Source: Omphiscola glabra (Eukaryota > Mollusca > Gastropoda > Lymnaeidae). Taken from it: a stretch of DNA of 64,000 nt. Numbering within the stretch: position 1 is the first letter of the stretch; each line of letters starts with the position of its first letter. Below are positions 44,055-55,292 of this stretch, piece by piece. The DNA is taken from NCBI GenBank assembly GCA_964017045.1, contig OZ024809.1:496001-560000 (forward strand), written 5' to 3'. The translations under genes and the position numbers were made by a program. Under the pieces are notes generated by a model, which saw only the letters and a list, made by a program, of their open reading frames with translations, did no database searches and was not told the origin of the DNA.

Positions 44055-45478
44055 GTGTTTCCTAAAAGTCAACAAGCTGTGGTCTCTAAAAGTCAACACG
44101 TTGTGGTCCCTAAAAGTCAACAAGCTGTGGTCCCTAAAAGTCAACAAGCTGTGGTCCCTAAAAGTTAACAAGCTGTGGTCCCTAAAAGTCAACAAACTGT
44201 GGTCCCTAAAAGTTAACAAGCTGTGGTCCCTAAAAGTCAACAAGCTGTGGTCCCTAAAAGTCAACAAGCTGTGGTCCCTAAAAGTCAACAAGCTGTGGTC
44301 CCTAAAAGTCAACAAGCTGTGGTCCCTAAAAGTCAACAAGTTGTAATCCCTAAAAGTCAACAAGCTGTGGTCCCTAAAAGTCAACAAGTTGTGGTCCTTA
44401 AAAGTCAACAAGTTGTGGTCCCTAAAAGTCAACAAGCTGTGGTCCCTAAAAGTCAACAAGTTGTGGTCCCTAAAAGTTAACAACTTGTGGTCCTTAAAAG
44501 TTAACAAGCTGTGGTCCCTAAAAGTCAACAAGTTGTGGTCCCTAAAAGTTAACAAGTTGTGGTCCCTAAAAGTCAACAAACTGTGGTCCCTAAAAGTTAA
44601 CAACTTGTGGTCCCTAAAAGTCGAAACTTGTGGTCACTAAAAGTTAACAACTTGTGGTCCCTAAAAGTCAACAACTTGTGGTCCCTAAAAGTCAACAACT
44701 TGTGGTCCCTAAAAATTAACAACTTGTGGTCCCTAAAAGTTAACAACTTGTGGGCCCTAAACGTCAACAAGCTGTGGTCCCTAAAAGTCAACAACTTGTG
44801 GTCCCTAAAAGTCAACAACTTGTGGTCCCTAAAAGTCAACAACTTGTGGTCCCTAAAAGTCAACAAGCTATAGTCCCTAAAAGTCAACAACTTGTGGTCC
44901 CTAAAAGTCAACAACTTGTGGTCCCTAAAAGTTAACAACTTGTGGTCCCTAAAAGTTAACAACTTGTGGGCCCTAAACGTCAACAAGCTGTGGTCCCTAA
45001 AAGTCAACAACTTGTGGTCCCTAAAAGTTAACAACGTGTGGTCCCTAAAAGTTAACAACTTGTGGTCCCTAAAAGATAACAACTTGTGGTCCCTAAAAGT
45101 CAACAACTTGTGGTCCCTAAAAGTTAACAACTTGTGGTCCCTAAAAGTTAACAACTTGTGGTCCCTAAAAGTTAGCAACTCGTGGTCCCTAAAAGTTAAC
45201 AACTTGTGGTCCCTAAAAGTTAACAACTTGTGGTCCCTAAAAGTTAACAACTTGTGGTCCCTAAAAGTTAACAACTTGTGGTCCCTAAAAGTCAACAACT
45301 TGTGGTCCCTAAAAGTTAACAACTTGTGGTCCCTAAAAGTTAACAACTTGTGGTCCCTAAAAGTCAACAACTCGTGATCCCTAAAAGTTAACAACTTGTG
45401 GTCCCTAAAAGTTAACAACTTGTGGTCCCTAAAAGTTAACAACTTGTGGTCCCTAAAGGTTAACAACTTGTGGTCCCA
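44055..45478. repeat. Large minisatellite, 24-bp unit
   Basis: About 59 copies of gtggtccctaaaagtcaaca plus four bases, with aagct and aactt variants in separate blocks (left versus right half). The unit is a multiple of three, so long spurious frames occur on both strands. Confidence 0.97.
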
Positions 45479-45542
45479 TTTCTGTGAGTAATTTGTGTTT
45501 GACTGGGACTAAACTAATTACATGAAATATTTGCTGGATGGA

Positions 45543-46030
45543 TATGTTGAGGAGGAGAGAGAGGAAGAAAAGAGAGAGATAGAGAGGAAGATGATAGAGA
45601 GAGAAAGACAATAAATATAGAGAGAGGGGAAGATGATAAAAAGAGAAGACGATAGAGAGAAAGAGAGAGAGATGAACACAAGCAAGAGAGAGACAGAGAG
45701 TGAGGAACACAAGGAAGAGAGAGAGAGGAAGAATAGAGAAAGAGGAAGACTAGAGAAAGATGAAGAAGAGAGAAAGAGAGAGAGATGAAGATGATAGAGA
45801 GAGAGGAAGACAATATAGAGAGAAGGGAAGACGATATAGATAGGAAGATGATAGAGAGAGGAACACAAGCGAGAGAGAGAGAGAGGAACACAAGCAAGTT
45901 AGAGAGTGAGTGAGGAAGACTACAGAGAGACAGGAAGACTAGATAGAGAGAGAGAGACAGAGGAAGATGATTGAGAGAGAGTGAGAGAGAGAAAGGGGAA
46001 GGCTAGAGAGGGAGAGAAGGGAGGATTCAG
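45543..46030. repeat. Homopurine GA-rich tract
   Basis: Nearly 490 bp of AG/GGAAG repeats on the plus strand, interrupted by gat and acaca. Low complexity. Confidence 0.93.
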
Positions 46031-46227
46031 AGAAAATGTGTCCTTAAGTCTTACAATACACTTGAGACATTTCATTAGTAAGTTTGCTGTCATTGAAGTT
46101 CAAGCTGTCACAATATGCAATTCAATAATTCAGTCAGACATATTCAGTCTGTCACGGCCTACAATAATCTATAATATTACAAAATTGTTGTCAGGGACAA
46201 TAGATCAGTAATAGATCAGTAAAACTT

Positions 46228-46450
46228 CTTGTTTCTAATAACTGGTTGAGTTAATCTGATGGTACAAAGTACACACTTTGTAACTCAACACACTGGATGA
46301 GTTCATCTGTTGGGACACATTACACACTTCGTAACTCAATACACTGGATGAGTTAATCTGATGGTACACAGTACACACTTCGTAACTCAACACACTGGTT
46401 GAGTGAACCCGTTGGTACACTGTACACACATCGTCACTCAACACTTTGGT
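46228..46450. repeat. Minisatellite, 51-bp unit
   Basis: About 4.4 copies containing actggatgagttaatctgat. Confidence 0.92.
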
Positions 46451-46527
46451 TCAACTAAAAAGATGACTTATCATTAGAAAACAGTTATGATTTTTAGTTT
46501 GAGATTCAAGTATAGTTTTATAACGTA

Positions 46528-46618
46528 TCTTAAAATGACGTCAGATGATTATTAATATAGTGTGTCTTAAAATGACGTCAGATGGTTATTAATAGAGTGT
46601 CTTAAACTGACGTCATTT
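46528..46618. promoter_or_regulatory. Tandem repeat carrying three perfect CRE palindromes
   Basis: TGACGTCA at 46536, 46573 and 46608 in a 35-37 bp unit with gtgtcttaaa. CREB/ATF binding is inferred from the motif only. Confidence 0.6.
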
Positions 46619-47492
46619 TCCCCGGGGTGTCCGGTTGACAAGTCTTTGGTGGCTTGCCGATTGGGAGGCGTCAGCCACCGACCTGCTCGAAGTTACCCTC
46701 GGAAACAAAAAGACCAATGCGTGTCACGCGTTGGCAGACAAAGGACACGCATGGTAACTGCTGGAATAAAAGAAGCACTTACACGGCTACCAGCTGAAAT
46801 TATTTTCATTTGGCAGTAAAGGCAGAGACAGGGTAGGGATCATGGAAACATGTTGCTGTTAATGGATATGAGGCAAGGGGATGGTGGTGAAGGCCCCATG
46901 CCGATGATTCTATCTAGACAGCACCGAGGAAGCTGTTCTTGGGCAACCGTTTCGTCCCAGCTGCTTCGTGAATCAGTTGAGCTAGAAACCCACTGTAGAA
47001 ATACCTAAGTGGCGTAGCTAGAGTGTTTGGCGCCCGGGGACAAGATTCATTTTAAAGCGCCCTCTTTTCCTTTTTTCAACTCTCAAACCCATTATTTTCA
47101 TCAATAAAATAATACCAAAGCACATTTTGGCGCCCCTAACTAGCTGGCGCCCGGGTACATCTGTACCCCCCTGCCCCCCTACACTACGCCTCTGATCCCT
47201 ATTAGAGGGCGTCTGGTGCTTCCCCGGGATGGGAAGGGGAAGATATTTAAGACAAAAATGAACCATCCCGACCCCTGAGAAAGTCGATCATGTGCACTGT
47301 GTATATACACAGTTTCGGACCGACCGGTGTCCTTGGGCTGGGGGAGCCTCCAGTGGAACCCGATCGAGCGGACTCGGGTGGGGGCTGTCCTGGCTAAGGG
47401 ACATCTCCAACGTGACGCTTCGTGGCCCTATACTCGGGCTTGGGGGAGGGGGGTTGCTTTGGGGGAGTGCATAAGGAGCTAATGTGATATAG
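46619..47492. other. GC-rich segment splitting the CRE repeat array
   Basis: This 874-bp CpG-richer stretch sits between two copies of ctgacgtcattt (46607-46618 and 47493-47504), as an insertion with a 12-bp target duplication would. It contains the TIR element at 47008-47194. No coding sequence recognised. Confidence 0.45.
47008..47194. mobile_element. Short TIR element (ggcgtagctag family)
   Basis: Starts AGTGGCGTAGCTAG and ends, in reverse complement, CAGAGGCGTAGTGTAG. Related ends occur at 50166 and 55849-55912. Non-autonomous; superfamily not assigned with confidence. Confidence 0.5.
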
Positions 47493-47650
47493 CTGACGTC
47501 ATTTAATTATTAATACAGTCTGTCTTAAACTGAAGTCATATAGTTATAAATATAGCGTGTCTTAAACTGAAGTCATATAGTTATAAATATAGCGTGTCTT
47601 AAACTGAAGTCATATAGTTATAAATATAGCGTGTCTTAAACTGATAGTTA
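47493..47650. repeat. Continuation of CRE-type tandem repeat, about 39-bp unit
   Basis: About four copies with gtgtcttaaactgaagtcat. The first copy has TGACGTCA (47494); later copies have decayed to tgaagtca. Confidence 0.88.
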
Positions 47651-47719
47651 TTTAAAGATCATATATTCGCTATGAACAAATAAAAGACTGCAGCCAACTG
47701 TCCAAAGGTGAAATAAACT

Positions 47720-48166
47720 AAGGAAGGACATGCGCTATTTACAAACTAAGGAAGACATTCACTATTTACAAACTAAGGAAGGACATGCGCTATTTACAAA
47801 CTAAGGAAGGACATGCGCTATTTACAAACTAAGGAAGGACATGCGCTATTTACAAACTAAGGAAGGGCATGCGCTATTTACAAACTAAGGAAAGACATTC
47901 ACTATTTACAAACTAAGGAAGGACATGCGCTATTTACAAACTAAGGGAGGGCATGCGCTATTTACAAACTAAGGGAGGACATCCGCTATTTACAAACTAA
48001 GGAAGGACATGCGCTGTTTACAAACTAAGGAAGGACATGCGCTATTTACAAACTAAGGGAGGACATGCGCTATTTACAAACTAAGGGAGGACATGCGCTA
48101 TTTACAAACTAAGGGAGGACATGCGCTGTTTACAAACTAAGGGAGGACATGCGCTATTTACAAACA
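47720..48166. repeat. Minisatellite, 28-bp unit
   Basis: About 16 copies of aaggaaggacatgcgctatt plus eight bases. Confidence 0.95.
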
Positions 48167-48365
48167 GAGAAGCCACCAAAGAAGTTTCAATATTTATCAG
48201 AAGGAAAATCAGCTCGGTGGATTGCTGCACAAGTGTTTCAAGGTGTACAAGAGTAAGGGGGGGGGGCCCTCCAGAGGTGAGTAGATGAATGAAGGCAGGA
48301 ATAGCCCCCCCCCCCCCACCACACACACACACACAACACGGCAGCAGGCCACTTCGTCGGTTTGT

Positions 48366-48381
48366 GGGGGGGGGGGGGGGG
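48366..48381. repeat. Poly-G tract
   Basis: 16 G. Neighbouring C and G runs at about 48258-48266 and 48307-48318 could pair with it. Confidence 0.85.
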
Positions 48382-48548
48382 TGAATGAAGAAACAAACGC
48401 ATATTTATTCTGAACAAGAACGAGTCATGCAAGAGCAGGAAGTGACGACACTGCTCTTGTGAGCCAATTAGAGCTGCCATAAAGCAATAAGAGATGGGAG
48501 ATCCAAGGGCTAGACCTAGTCAACGTTGTTTGGGGGGGGGGGGGTTAA

Positions 48549-48776
48549 ATGAGTTATCGTTCTAATAACTAATAAAGGGTTTCGTTCTAATAACTAATAC
48601 AGAGTTTCGTTCTAATAACTAATACAGAGTTTCGTTCTAATAACTAATACAGAGTTATCGTTCGAATAACTAAAACAGAGTTTCGTTCTAATAACTAATA
48701 CTGAGTTATCTTTCTAATAACTAATACATAGTTATCGTTCGAATAACTAAAACAGAGTTATCGTTCGAATAACTTA
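48549..48776. repeat. Minisatellite, about 24-bp unit
   Basis: About nine copies of ttcgttctaataactaatac plus agag, with a tatcgttcg variant. Confidence 0.92.
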
Positions 48777-49794
48777 AACATTTACTATATTTGATCGCAA
48801 ACAGGAGAGACCCAGTGACGTCACAATTGAATCATAAGACGATGAGACCTAACGGTCCTCAAACAAAGGGCTGTGACATTAATATTTGCAGAAGAATGTG
48901 TGTAATAAATGATGACAATGTCAATCTATTAAGAAAAATCAAGCTTAAAGGATAGGCTGGGTCTCAAGAAGCTGTTTTCAGGCATTTAGAACTGGGTCTA
49001 AATAAACTGTTTGAGATCCTTGTAGAAATGGGACGTAAGATTCTGTTTTAAGACAGGGTCGCGAGAGATGTGGCTTCTATGAACACTACAGGCTTAAGTT
49101 AGCGAAGAACGCAAGGCAATATAGAGTTCCTACTGTTGAGCCACTTCAGAACGAAAACATAAGGATTGGCTAGGAACCACAGATGCATAGGTGAGTAAGG
49201 GTGAAAAGACATAAAGAAAAAAAGAACTGATGGTTGGGGTTGGGGGGGGGAAGGGGCGCTTAACGCACAGGTGAGTAAAGGGTTGGAATTCTGGAGACTT
49301 AAATAGCAACGGTTGTAAGTGAGCGCTGCTATGAAAAAATAACCAGGTCACTAACATGGGAACTGGCAAAAACATTTTAATTTGTATACCAGGTCTGCGT
49401 GTGAAAGTAGTTTGGCTGGCTATTTTGCCCCCCCCCCCCCCACACCTGGTCAGTGGAGTGGACATGTGGTAGGTACAGCCCGGCGTGGGTAAGTAGTTTG
49501 GCCATGTCCCCCCCCTCACACACACACGCCTGGTCAGTGGAGTGGACATGAGTATGAGGTAGGTACAGCTGGGCTATACGGCCACACAATGCACCATTAT
49601 ATTGACATAAGGCGGAAAGAAATTCCGGTCCGCATTCAGTTAAAGATGAGCCAGATAGGGAGCGAAGAACGCATGCGTCAAGTACGATAAGGAGGATTGA
49701 CTAAGGCTTGGAACCATTGAAAAGTGAACTCTTCATAAGTTCACCCTCAGAGTTTGGCACCAGCTATCGGTCTTCTTTGAGGGAAAAAAAAGAC
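48777..49794. other. Plain intergenic or intronic sequence
   Basis: Contains one CRE palindrome (48816) and a duplicated segment with ggtcagtggagtggacatg (49448 and 49532). No gene seen. Confidence 0.45.
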
Positions 49795-50000
49795 AGACTG
49801 AAAGAAAGAGCGAAAGAAAGAAGGAAAGAAAGAAAGAGGGAAAGAAAGAAGGAAAGAAAGAAAGAGGGAAAGAAAGAAAAAAAAAGTAAAACAATGATGG
49901 CTTACAGGGCCTTACATCATACAACTATAACTAATCACATATGGCTTGCAGGGCCTTACATCATACAACTATAACTAATCACATATGGCTTGCAGGGCCT
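49795..50000. repeat. GAAA/GGAA microsatellite followed by 44-bp duplication
   Basis: Purine microsatellite at 49795-49885, then about 2.4 copies containing ggccttacatcatacaacta at 49897-50000. Confidence 0.9.
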
Positions 50001-50165
50001 AACATTATGTGACTATTTCAGACATGCTACGTCACAATGCAGATGTCACAAACAAAACGATAGCTTCCGTTAAAATCATAAGTTGTACATATCAAAAGAG
50101 ACCTGTCTCTGGACCCGATGATCACCAGCCGAGGAGATCGGGCGCCATACTTAGACACACACTTG

Positions 50166-50204
50166 CAGTGGCGTAGCTAGGGTTAGTGCCACCCGGGGTG
50201 GGCC
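50166..50204. mobile_element. Terminal fragment of the ggcgtagctag family
   Basis: CAGTGGCGTAGCTAGGG followed by gtgccacccggggtgg; the other end was not found. Confidence 0.35.
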
Positions 50205-50264
50205 AAACTTTTTTCTGCTCCCTGTTTGTTACGTACCGTTATGTTTACGGTTATAAGGATTCAA

Positions 50265-50617
50265 GGGAAGACAAGAGATCATTAAATAGACCTACATTGG
50301 AAGACATGAGATCATTAAATAGACCTACATGGGAAGACAAGAGATCATTAAATAGACCTACATTGGAAGACAAGAGATCATTAAATAGACCTACATGGGA
50401 AGACAAGAGATCATTAAATAGACCTACATGGGAAGACAAGAGATCATTAAACTAGACCTACAAGGGAAGACAAGAGATCATTAAACTAGACCTAAATGGA
50501 AGACAAGAGATCATTAAATAGACCTACAAGGGAAGACAAGAGATCATTAAATAGACCTACAAGGGAAGACAAGAGATCATTAAATTTAAATAAAATAGAC
50601 CTACATGGGAAGACAAG
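50265..50617. repeat. Minisatellite, 33-bp unit
   Basis: About 11 copies containing gaagacaagagatcattaaa. Confidence 0.95.
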
Positions 50618-51119
50618 GTATGATACGACTCTATTCAGAGACACTACATAATGGAACGGAGCGCTTGTTATGCCCAGAGCCCCAGACCAAAAACTTGAAC
50701 TACTCCCCATACTTCGAGCCTGGTGTCAGACTAATTGTCAGCTTAAGTTCTACATGTGTCGTGTCTCTGAGTCTCAGCTCCGGCTACAAAACTTCTGTTT
50801 TGCCTCTTATACCCAACTACATACGGGTGAGGGTTAGATCCACACCTTGCCACACATACGGGTGAGGGCTAGATCCACATTTTGCCACCTAAACCTGAGA
50901 TCAGATGGGATCACAGACGCCATGGGCGTGACAGCAGGTGGTTTCAGGGGCTCACCTTTGGGATTGACATTTTAAGCTCCTTCATTCCAGTATCAGGAAG
51001 CACCTTGCACTGAGTAAAGCAATCTTGAAACTACTCTCTCCTCACAAGGACTTGTGTGTTAGCAACCGGTTACTAACATATAAGTTTAAGTTTTAGACAA
51101 ATAAGTCACTGGAACCGAT

Positions 51120-51330
51120 CATCATAAACCACTGTATTAAATGAATACAACTGTGTCATCCATGATGTCTCAAAGGCTCAAACACCGGTAATGATAGACC
51201 ACTGTATTAAATGAATACAACTGTGTCATCCATGATGTCTCAAAGGCTCAAACACCGGTAATGAAAGACTACTGTATTAAATGAATACAAGTACAACTGT
51301 GTCATCCATGATGTCTCAAGGGCTCAAACA
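51120..51330. repeat. Minisatellite, 70-bp unit
   Basis: Three copies containing gtgtcatccatgatgtctca. Confidence 0.93.
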
Positions 51331-51390
51331 TCCGAGAAGGGCGGCGTTGGAAATATTCAGCGCTGTAACGCATTATCCTGAATTAATATA

Positions 51391-51515
51391 ACCGGAACCT
51401 GTGGGTCGATGAGACCGGAATCTGTGGGCCCAAGAAACCGGTACCTGTGGGCCCAAGAGACTGGAACCTGTGGACCAAAGGGACCGTAACTTGTGGGCCC
51501 ATGAGGCCGGAGTCA
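51391..51515. repeat. Minisatellite, about 24-bp unit
   Basis: Five diverged copies of ggaacctgtgggcccaagag. Confidence 0.85.
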
Positions 51516-51671
51516 TGCGTGTGCAAGTTTATAGGACGGATTAATGAATGGAAGTCAGCAGTACCAAAGGTTAGTGGCCGGGCTATAACGGCTACACGAC
51601 CAAGCGTATGTTTTGTGGTCAACTGTATGCAAAGATAATGAAGGCTATCGTTCACAAGATACTGGCATTTT

Positions 51672-52036
51672 CAACCTGACAGCCTTCCTGGCCCAATTTT
51701 AACCTGACAGCCTTCCTGGCCCAATGTTAACATGACAGCCATTCTGGCCCAATGTTAATCCGCCAGCCTTTTCTGGCCCAATGTTAACCTGATAGCCTTC
51801 CTGGCCCAATGTTAACCTGACAGCCATTCTGGCCCAATGTTAACCCGCCAGCCTTTTCTGGCCCAATGTTAACCTGACAGCCATTCTGGCCCAATGTTAA
51901 CCCGCCAGCCTTTCTGGCCCAATGTTAACCTGATAGCCTTTCTGGCCCAATGTTAACCCGCCAGCCTTTCTGGCCCAATGTTAACCTGATAGCCTTTATG
52001 GCCCAATGTTAATCTGATAGCCTTCCTAGACCAATG
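51672..52036. repeat. Minisatellite, 28-bp unit
   Basis: 13 copies of ggcccaatgttaacctgaca plus eight bases. Confidence 0.95.
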
Positions 52037-52042
52037 TTGTAG

Positions 52043-52155
52043 TGATGTGTTATTGGCCACATACTTGTTTTAGTGATGTGTGATTGGCCACATACTAATT
52101 CTAGCGATGTATGATTGGTCACATACTTGATCTTGTGATGTGTGATTGGTCACAA
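52043..52155. repeat. Minisatellite, about 33-bp unit
   Basis: Four diverged copies of gatgtgtgattggccacata. Confidence 0.85.
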
Positions 52156-52441
52156 CAATTTGCAACTGAGCTATCAACTTCTCCATGCCCACTTTTTACA
52201 TACCACCCCCTCCCCTCGTGGAAACCTTTAATGAATAGAAACGTGCTTTCCTATCATCAGGAAAGGCAACGCCCCCTACCCACACACTGCCCCCCTACCC
52301 ACACAATGCCCCCTACCCACACACAGCCCTCCTATCCACACGCCTCTCCTCCACACAACTTGACATTTTTCAGCGCGTGGGACACAATGACCTAGATCAT
52401 GAAGACAAGAAATATATCAAGGGCATTTGAATGCAACTTTA

Positions 52442-53101
52442 ATTGCCTTGAATCTCGGCACACTCAAGCCCACTGCCTTGAATGTCGGCACACTCATGCC
52501 CACTGCCTTGAATCTCGGCACACTCAAGCCCACTGCCTTGAATCTCGGCACACTCAAGCCCACTGCCTTGAATCTCGGCACACTCAAGCCCACTGCCTTG
52601 AATATCGGCACACTCAAGCCCACTGCCTTGAATATCGGCACACTCAAGCCCACTGCCTTGAATCTCGGCACTCTCAAGCCCACTGCCTTGAATCTCAGTA
52701 CACTCAAGCCCACTGCCTTGAATCTCAGTACACTCAAGCCTACTGCCTTGAATCTCAGCACACTCAAGCCCACTGCCTTGAATCTCGGCACACTCAAGCC
52801 CACTGCCTTGAATCTCAGTACACTCAAGCCCACTGCCTTGAATCTCAGTACACTCAAGCCCACTGCCTTGAATCTCGGCACACTCAAGCCCACTGCCTTG
52901 AATCTCGGCACACTCAAGCCCACTGCCTTGAATCTCAGTACACTCAAGCCCACTGCCTTGAATCTCAGTACACTCAAGCCCACTGCCTTGAATCTCAGCA
53001 CACTCAAGCCCACTGCCTTGAATCTCGGCACACTCAAGCCCACTGCCTTGAATCTCGGCACACTCAAGCCCACTGCCTTGAATCTCGACACAATCAAGCC
53101 C
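52442..53101. repeat. Minisatellite, 30-bp unit
   Basis: 22 copies of cactcaagcccactgccttg plus ten bases, in perfect 30-bp register. Four reading frames stay open for more than 220 codons. Confidence 0.98.
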
Positions 53102-53517
53102 GCCCACAAATCAGAGACTTCCGACAGTTTCTCTGACATGAACCGTGTTTGCAATTTATTCCAGTGACTCCTCCAATTTACGTTATCGTGTACTCAATAA
53201 AAAGATAGCGGACAAAATGTTTCCACTAAATGATTTGTGTACACAAAGAAATAAGAGGAAACGTTGCGGCAGAAGTCATGCAGGTCTAAGGCATTTTTAA
53301 AGCCGCCATATTGTTTTTTTTGTGCCGATGAGAACAATCTAATTAATAGAGATGAACTGGGGAACAACTAAGTATTCCAAGATACAACAGTCCATTAAGG
53401 ATCAAATATTTGTGTCTAGATGGGTGGCGTTCAAGCGACACAAACAGTTGAACGTAAACAAATTTAATGAAAGAAATCCAACCAACCAAGATGTAAAAAT
53501 GAAAATGCAGCCCTGAA

Positions 53518-53680
53518 ACATGTCCTACATTCCAAACAAGTCCTGCATTTCAAACAAGTCCTACATTTCAAACAAGTCCTACATTTCAAACAAGTCATAC
53601 ATTTCAAACAAGTCCTACATTTCAAACAAGTCATACATTTCAAACAAGTCCTACATTCCAAACAAGTCCTACATTTCAAA
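53518..53680. repeat. Minisatellite, 18-bp unit
   Basis: Nine copies of aacaagtcctacatttca. Confidence 0.94.
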
Positions 53681-53934
53681 GTAGCAACTTTTTGGCATCA
53701 AGATAAAAGTGGACAGTCTCTATTGTACATCTATTTATTCAAGCACTTTGCTAAAAGTGATACGTTCTTAACCTGTGGTCCACGGATTCCTTAGGACAGG
53801 CCTGCACAACATACGGCTCGTCCTACATTCTCAGTTGTACAGGTCTGCCTTGGGGGTTTGAGAAGAGGGGACAGGGGGTCATGAGCCGCATTTACTTTGT
53901 AATTTCATTAAATGATTTTAAATACTTTATTACA

Positions 53935-54040
53935 AGAGGGGGTCCATGGCCTTCAGATGGCTGACAAATGGGGTCCATGGCCTTTATGGGGCTGACTAAT
54001 GGGTTCCATGACCTTTATCTGAGTGGCTTAAGTGGTCCAT
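53935..54040. repeat. Minisatellite, about 31-bp unit
   Basis: About 3.5 copies of ggtccatggcctttatgggg. It lies inside a segment (53765-54065) with hAT-like phrases (gtggtccacggattcc, catacggctcg). Confidence 0.8.
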
Positions 54041-54203
54041 GGACAGCGATGGACTAAAAACACTGCTCTATTCGGGTATCTATTCTATATCAGTATACAT
54101 TCATTGATCTTAAGGCCGTGCTGTTCTGGCTTTGTTGTTCTTAGTGAATACGACCAACATATATATAAACATTGGCATTTCTATCACATCCATTCAATGT
54201 ATA

Positions 54204-54333
54204 CCTGCACATCGCCCATATCCCATCCATGCAATACACACCTGCACATCACCCATATCCCATCCATTCAATACACACCTGCACATCGTCCATATCCCAT
54301 CCATTCAATACACACCTGCACATAGCCCATCAA
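54204..54333. repeat. Minisatellite, 37-bp unit
   Basis: About 3.5 copies of cctgcacatcgcccatatcc. Confidence 0.92.
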
Positions 54334-54411
54334 AGTTGTTGTACACGGCTATTTTAAACCAATGCTTCAAATGTCTTCCGAGAGGAATGCTTCAACTTAA
54401 ACGTTTAAGTT

Positions 54412-54640
54412 TGTTAGGAACTATATATACCGGTCCATAAACTATTTTTAAGTTTGTTCAGTGCAGCTCGCTCGTCCGTTAGGAACTATGTATACCGGTC
54501 CATAAACTATTTTTAAGTTTGTCCAGTGCAGCTCGCTCGTCCGTTAGGAACTATATATACCGGTCCATAAACTATTTTTAAGTTTGTCCAGTGCAGCTCG
54601 CGCGTCCGTTAGGAACTATATATACCGGTCCATAAACTAT
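54412..54640. repeat. Minisatellite, 65-bp unit
   Basis: About 3.5 copies containing taccggtccataaactattt. Confidence 0.93.
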
Positions 54641-54799
54641 TGTTAAGGCACGCTGAAAGCGCGCAGCTGCACTCGAATTCCTGGGACCGGCGTCAGATCC
54701 ACGCCATTAATTAGAACTCACTTGCCGATGTTTAAATGTTGAAATATTTGGCTCAAGCCTCGGGTACATAGTGCATCATCAACGCCCGGTGTGGGAACT

Positions 54800-55292
54800 A
54801 TCTTGGTGGTGTGAGGAACATCGTGGCGGGTGTGAGGGCCATCGTGGTGGGTGTAAGGAACATAGTGGAGTGTGTGAGGAACATAGTGGAGGGTGTAAGG
54901 AACATAGTGGAGTGTGTGAGGAACATAGTGGAGGGTGTAAGGAACATAGTGGAGTGTGTGAGGAACATAGTGGAGTGTGTGAGGAACATAGTGGAGTGTG
55001 TGAGGAACATAGTGGAGTGTGTGAGGAACATCGTGGAGGGTGTAAGGAACATCGTGGAGGTGTAAGGAACATAGTGGAGTGTGTGAGGAACATAGTGGAG
55101 TGTGTGAAGAACATCGTGGAGGGTGTGAGGAACATAGTGGAGGGTGTGAGGTACATCGTGGCGGGTATGAGGACCATAGTGAAGGTGTGAGGAACATCGA
55201 GGAGGGTGTGAGGACCATCGTGGCGGGTGTGAGGACCATCGTGGTGGATGTGAGGAACATCGTGGACGGTGTGAGGAACATCGTGGTGGGAA
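54800..55292. repeat. Minisatellite, 21-bp unit
   Basis: About 23 copies of gtgtgaggaacatagtggag plus t. Confidence 0.95.

Noticed and set aside
44053..45466. Octapeptide-repeat protein (LWSLKVNK or TFRDHKLL) on either strand
   Set aside because: The 24-bp minisatellite gives equal openness on both strands. No homology.
46860..47280. Possible coding segment of a mobile element in the GC-rich insertion
   Set aside because: Short frames in all directions without recognisable transposase, reverse transcriptase or other motif.
52399..53167. Four overlapping open frames of about 220-246 codons
   Set aside because: A product of the perfect 30-bp repeat; simultaneous openness on both strands argues against coding.
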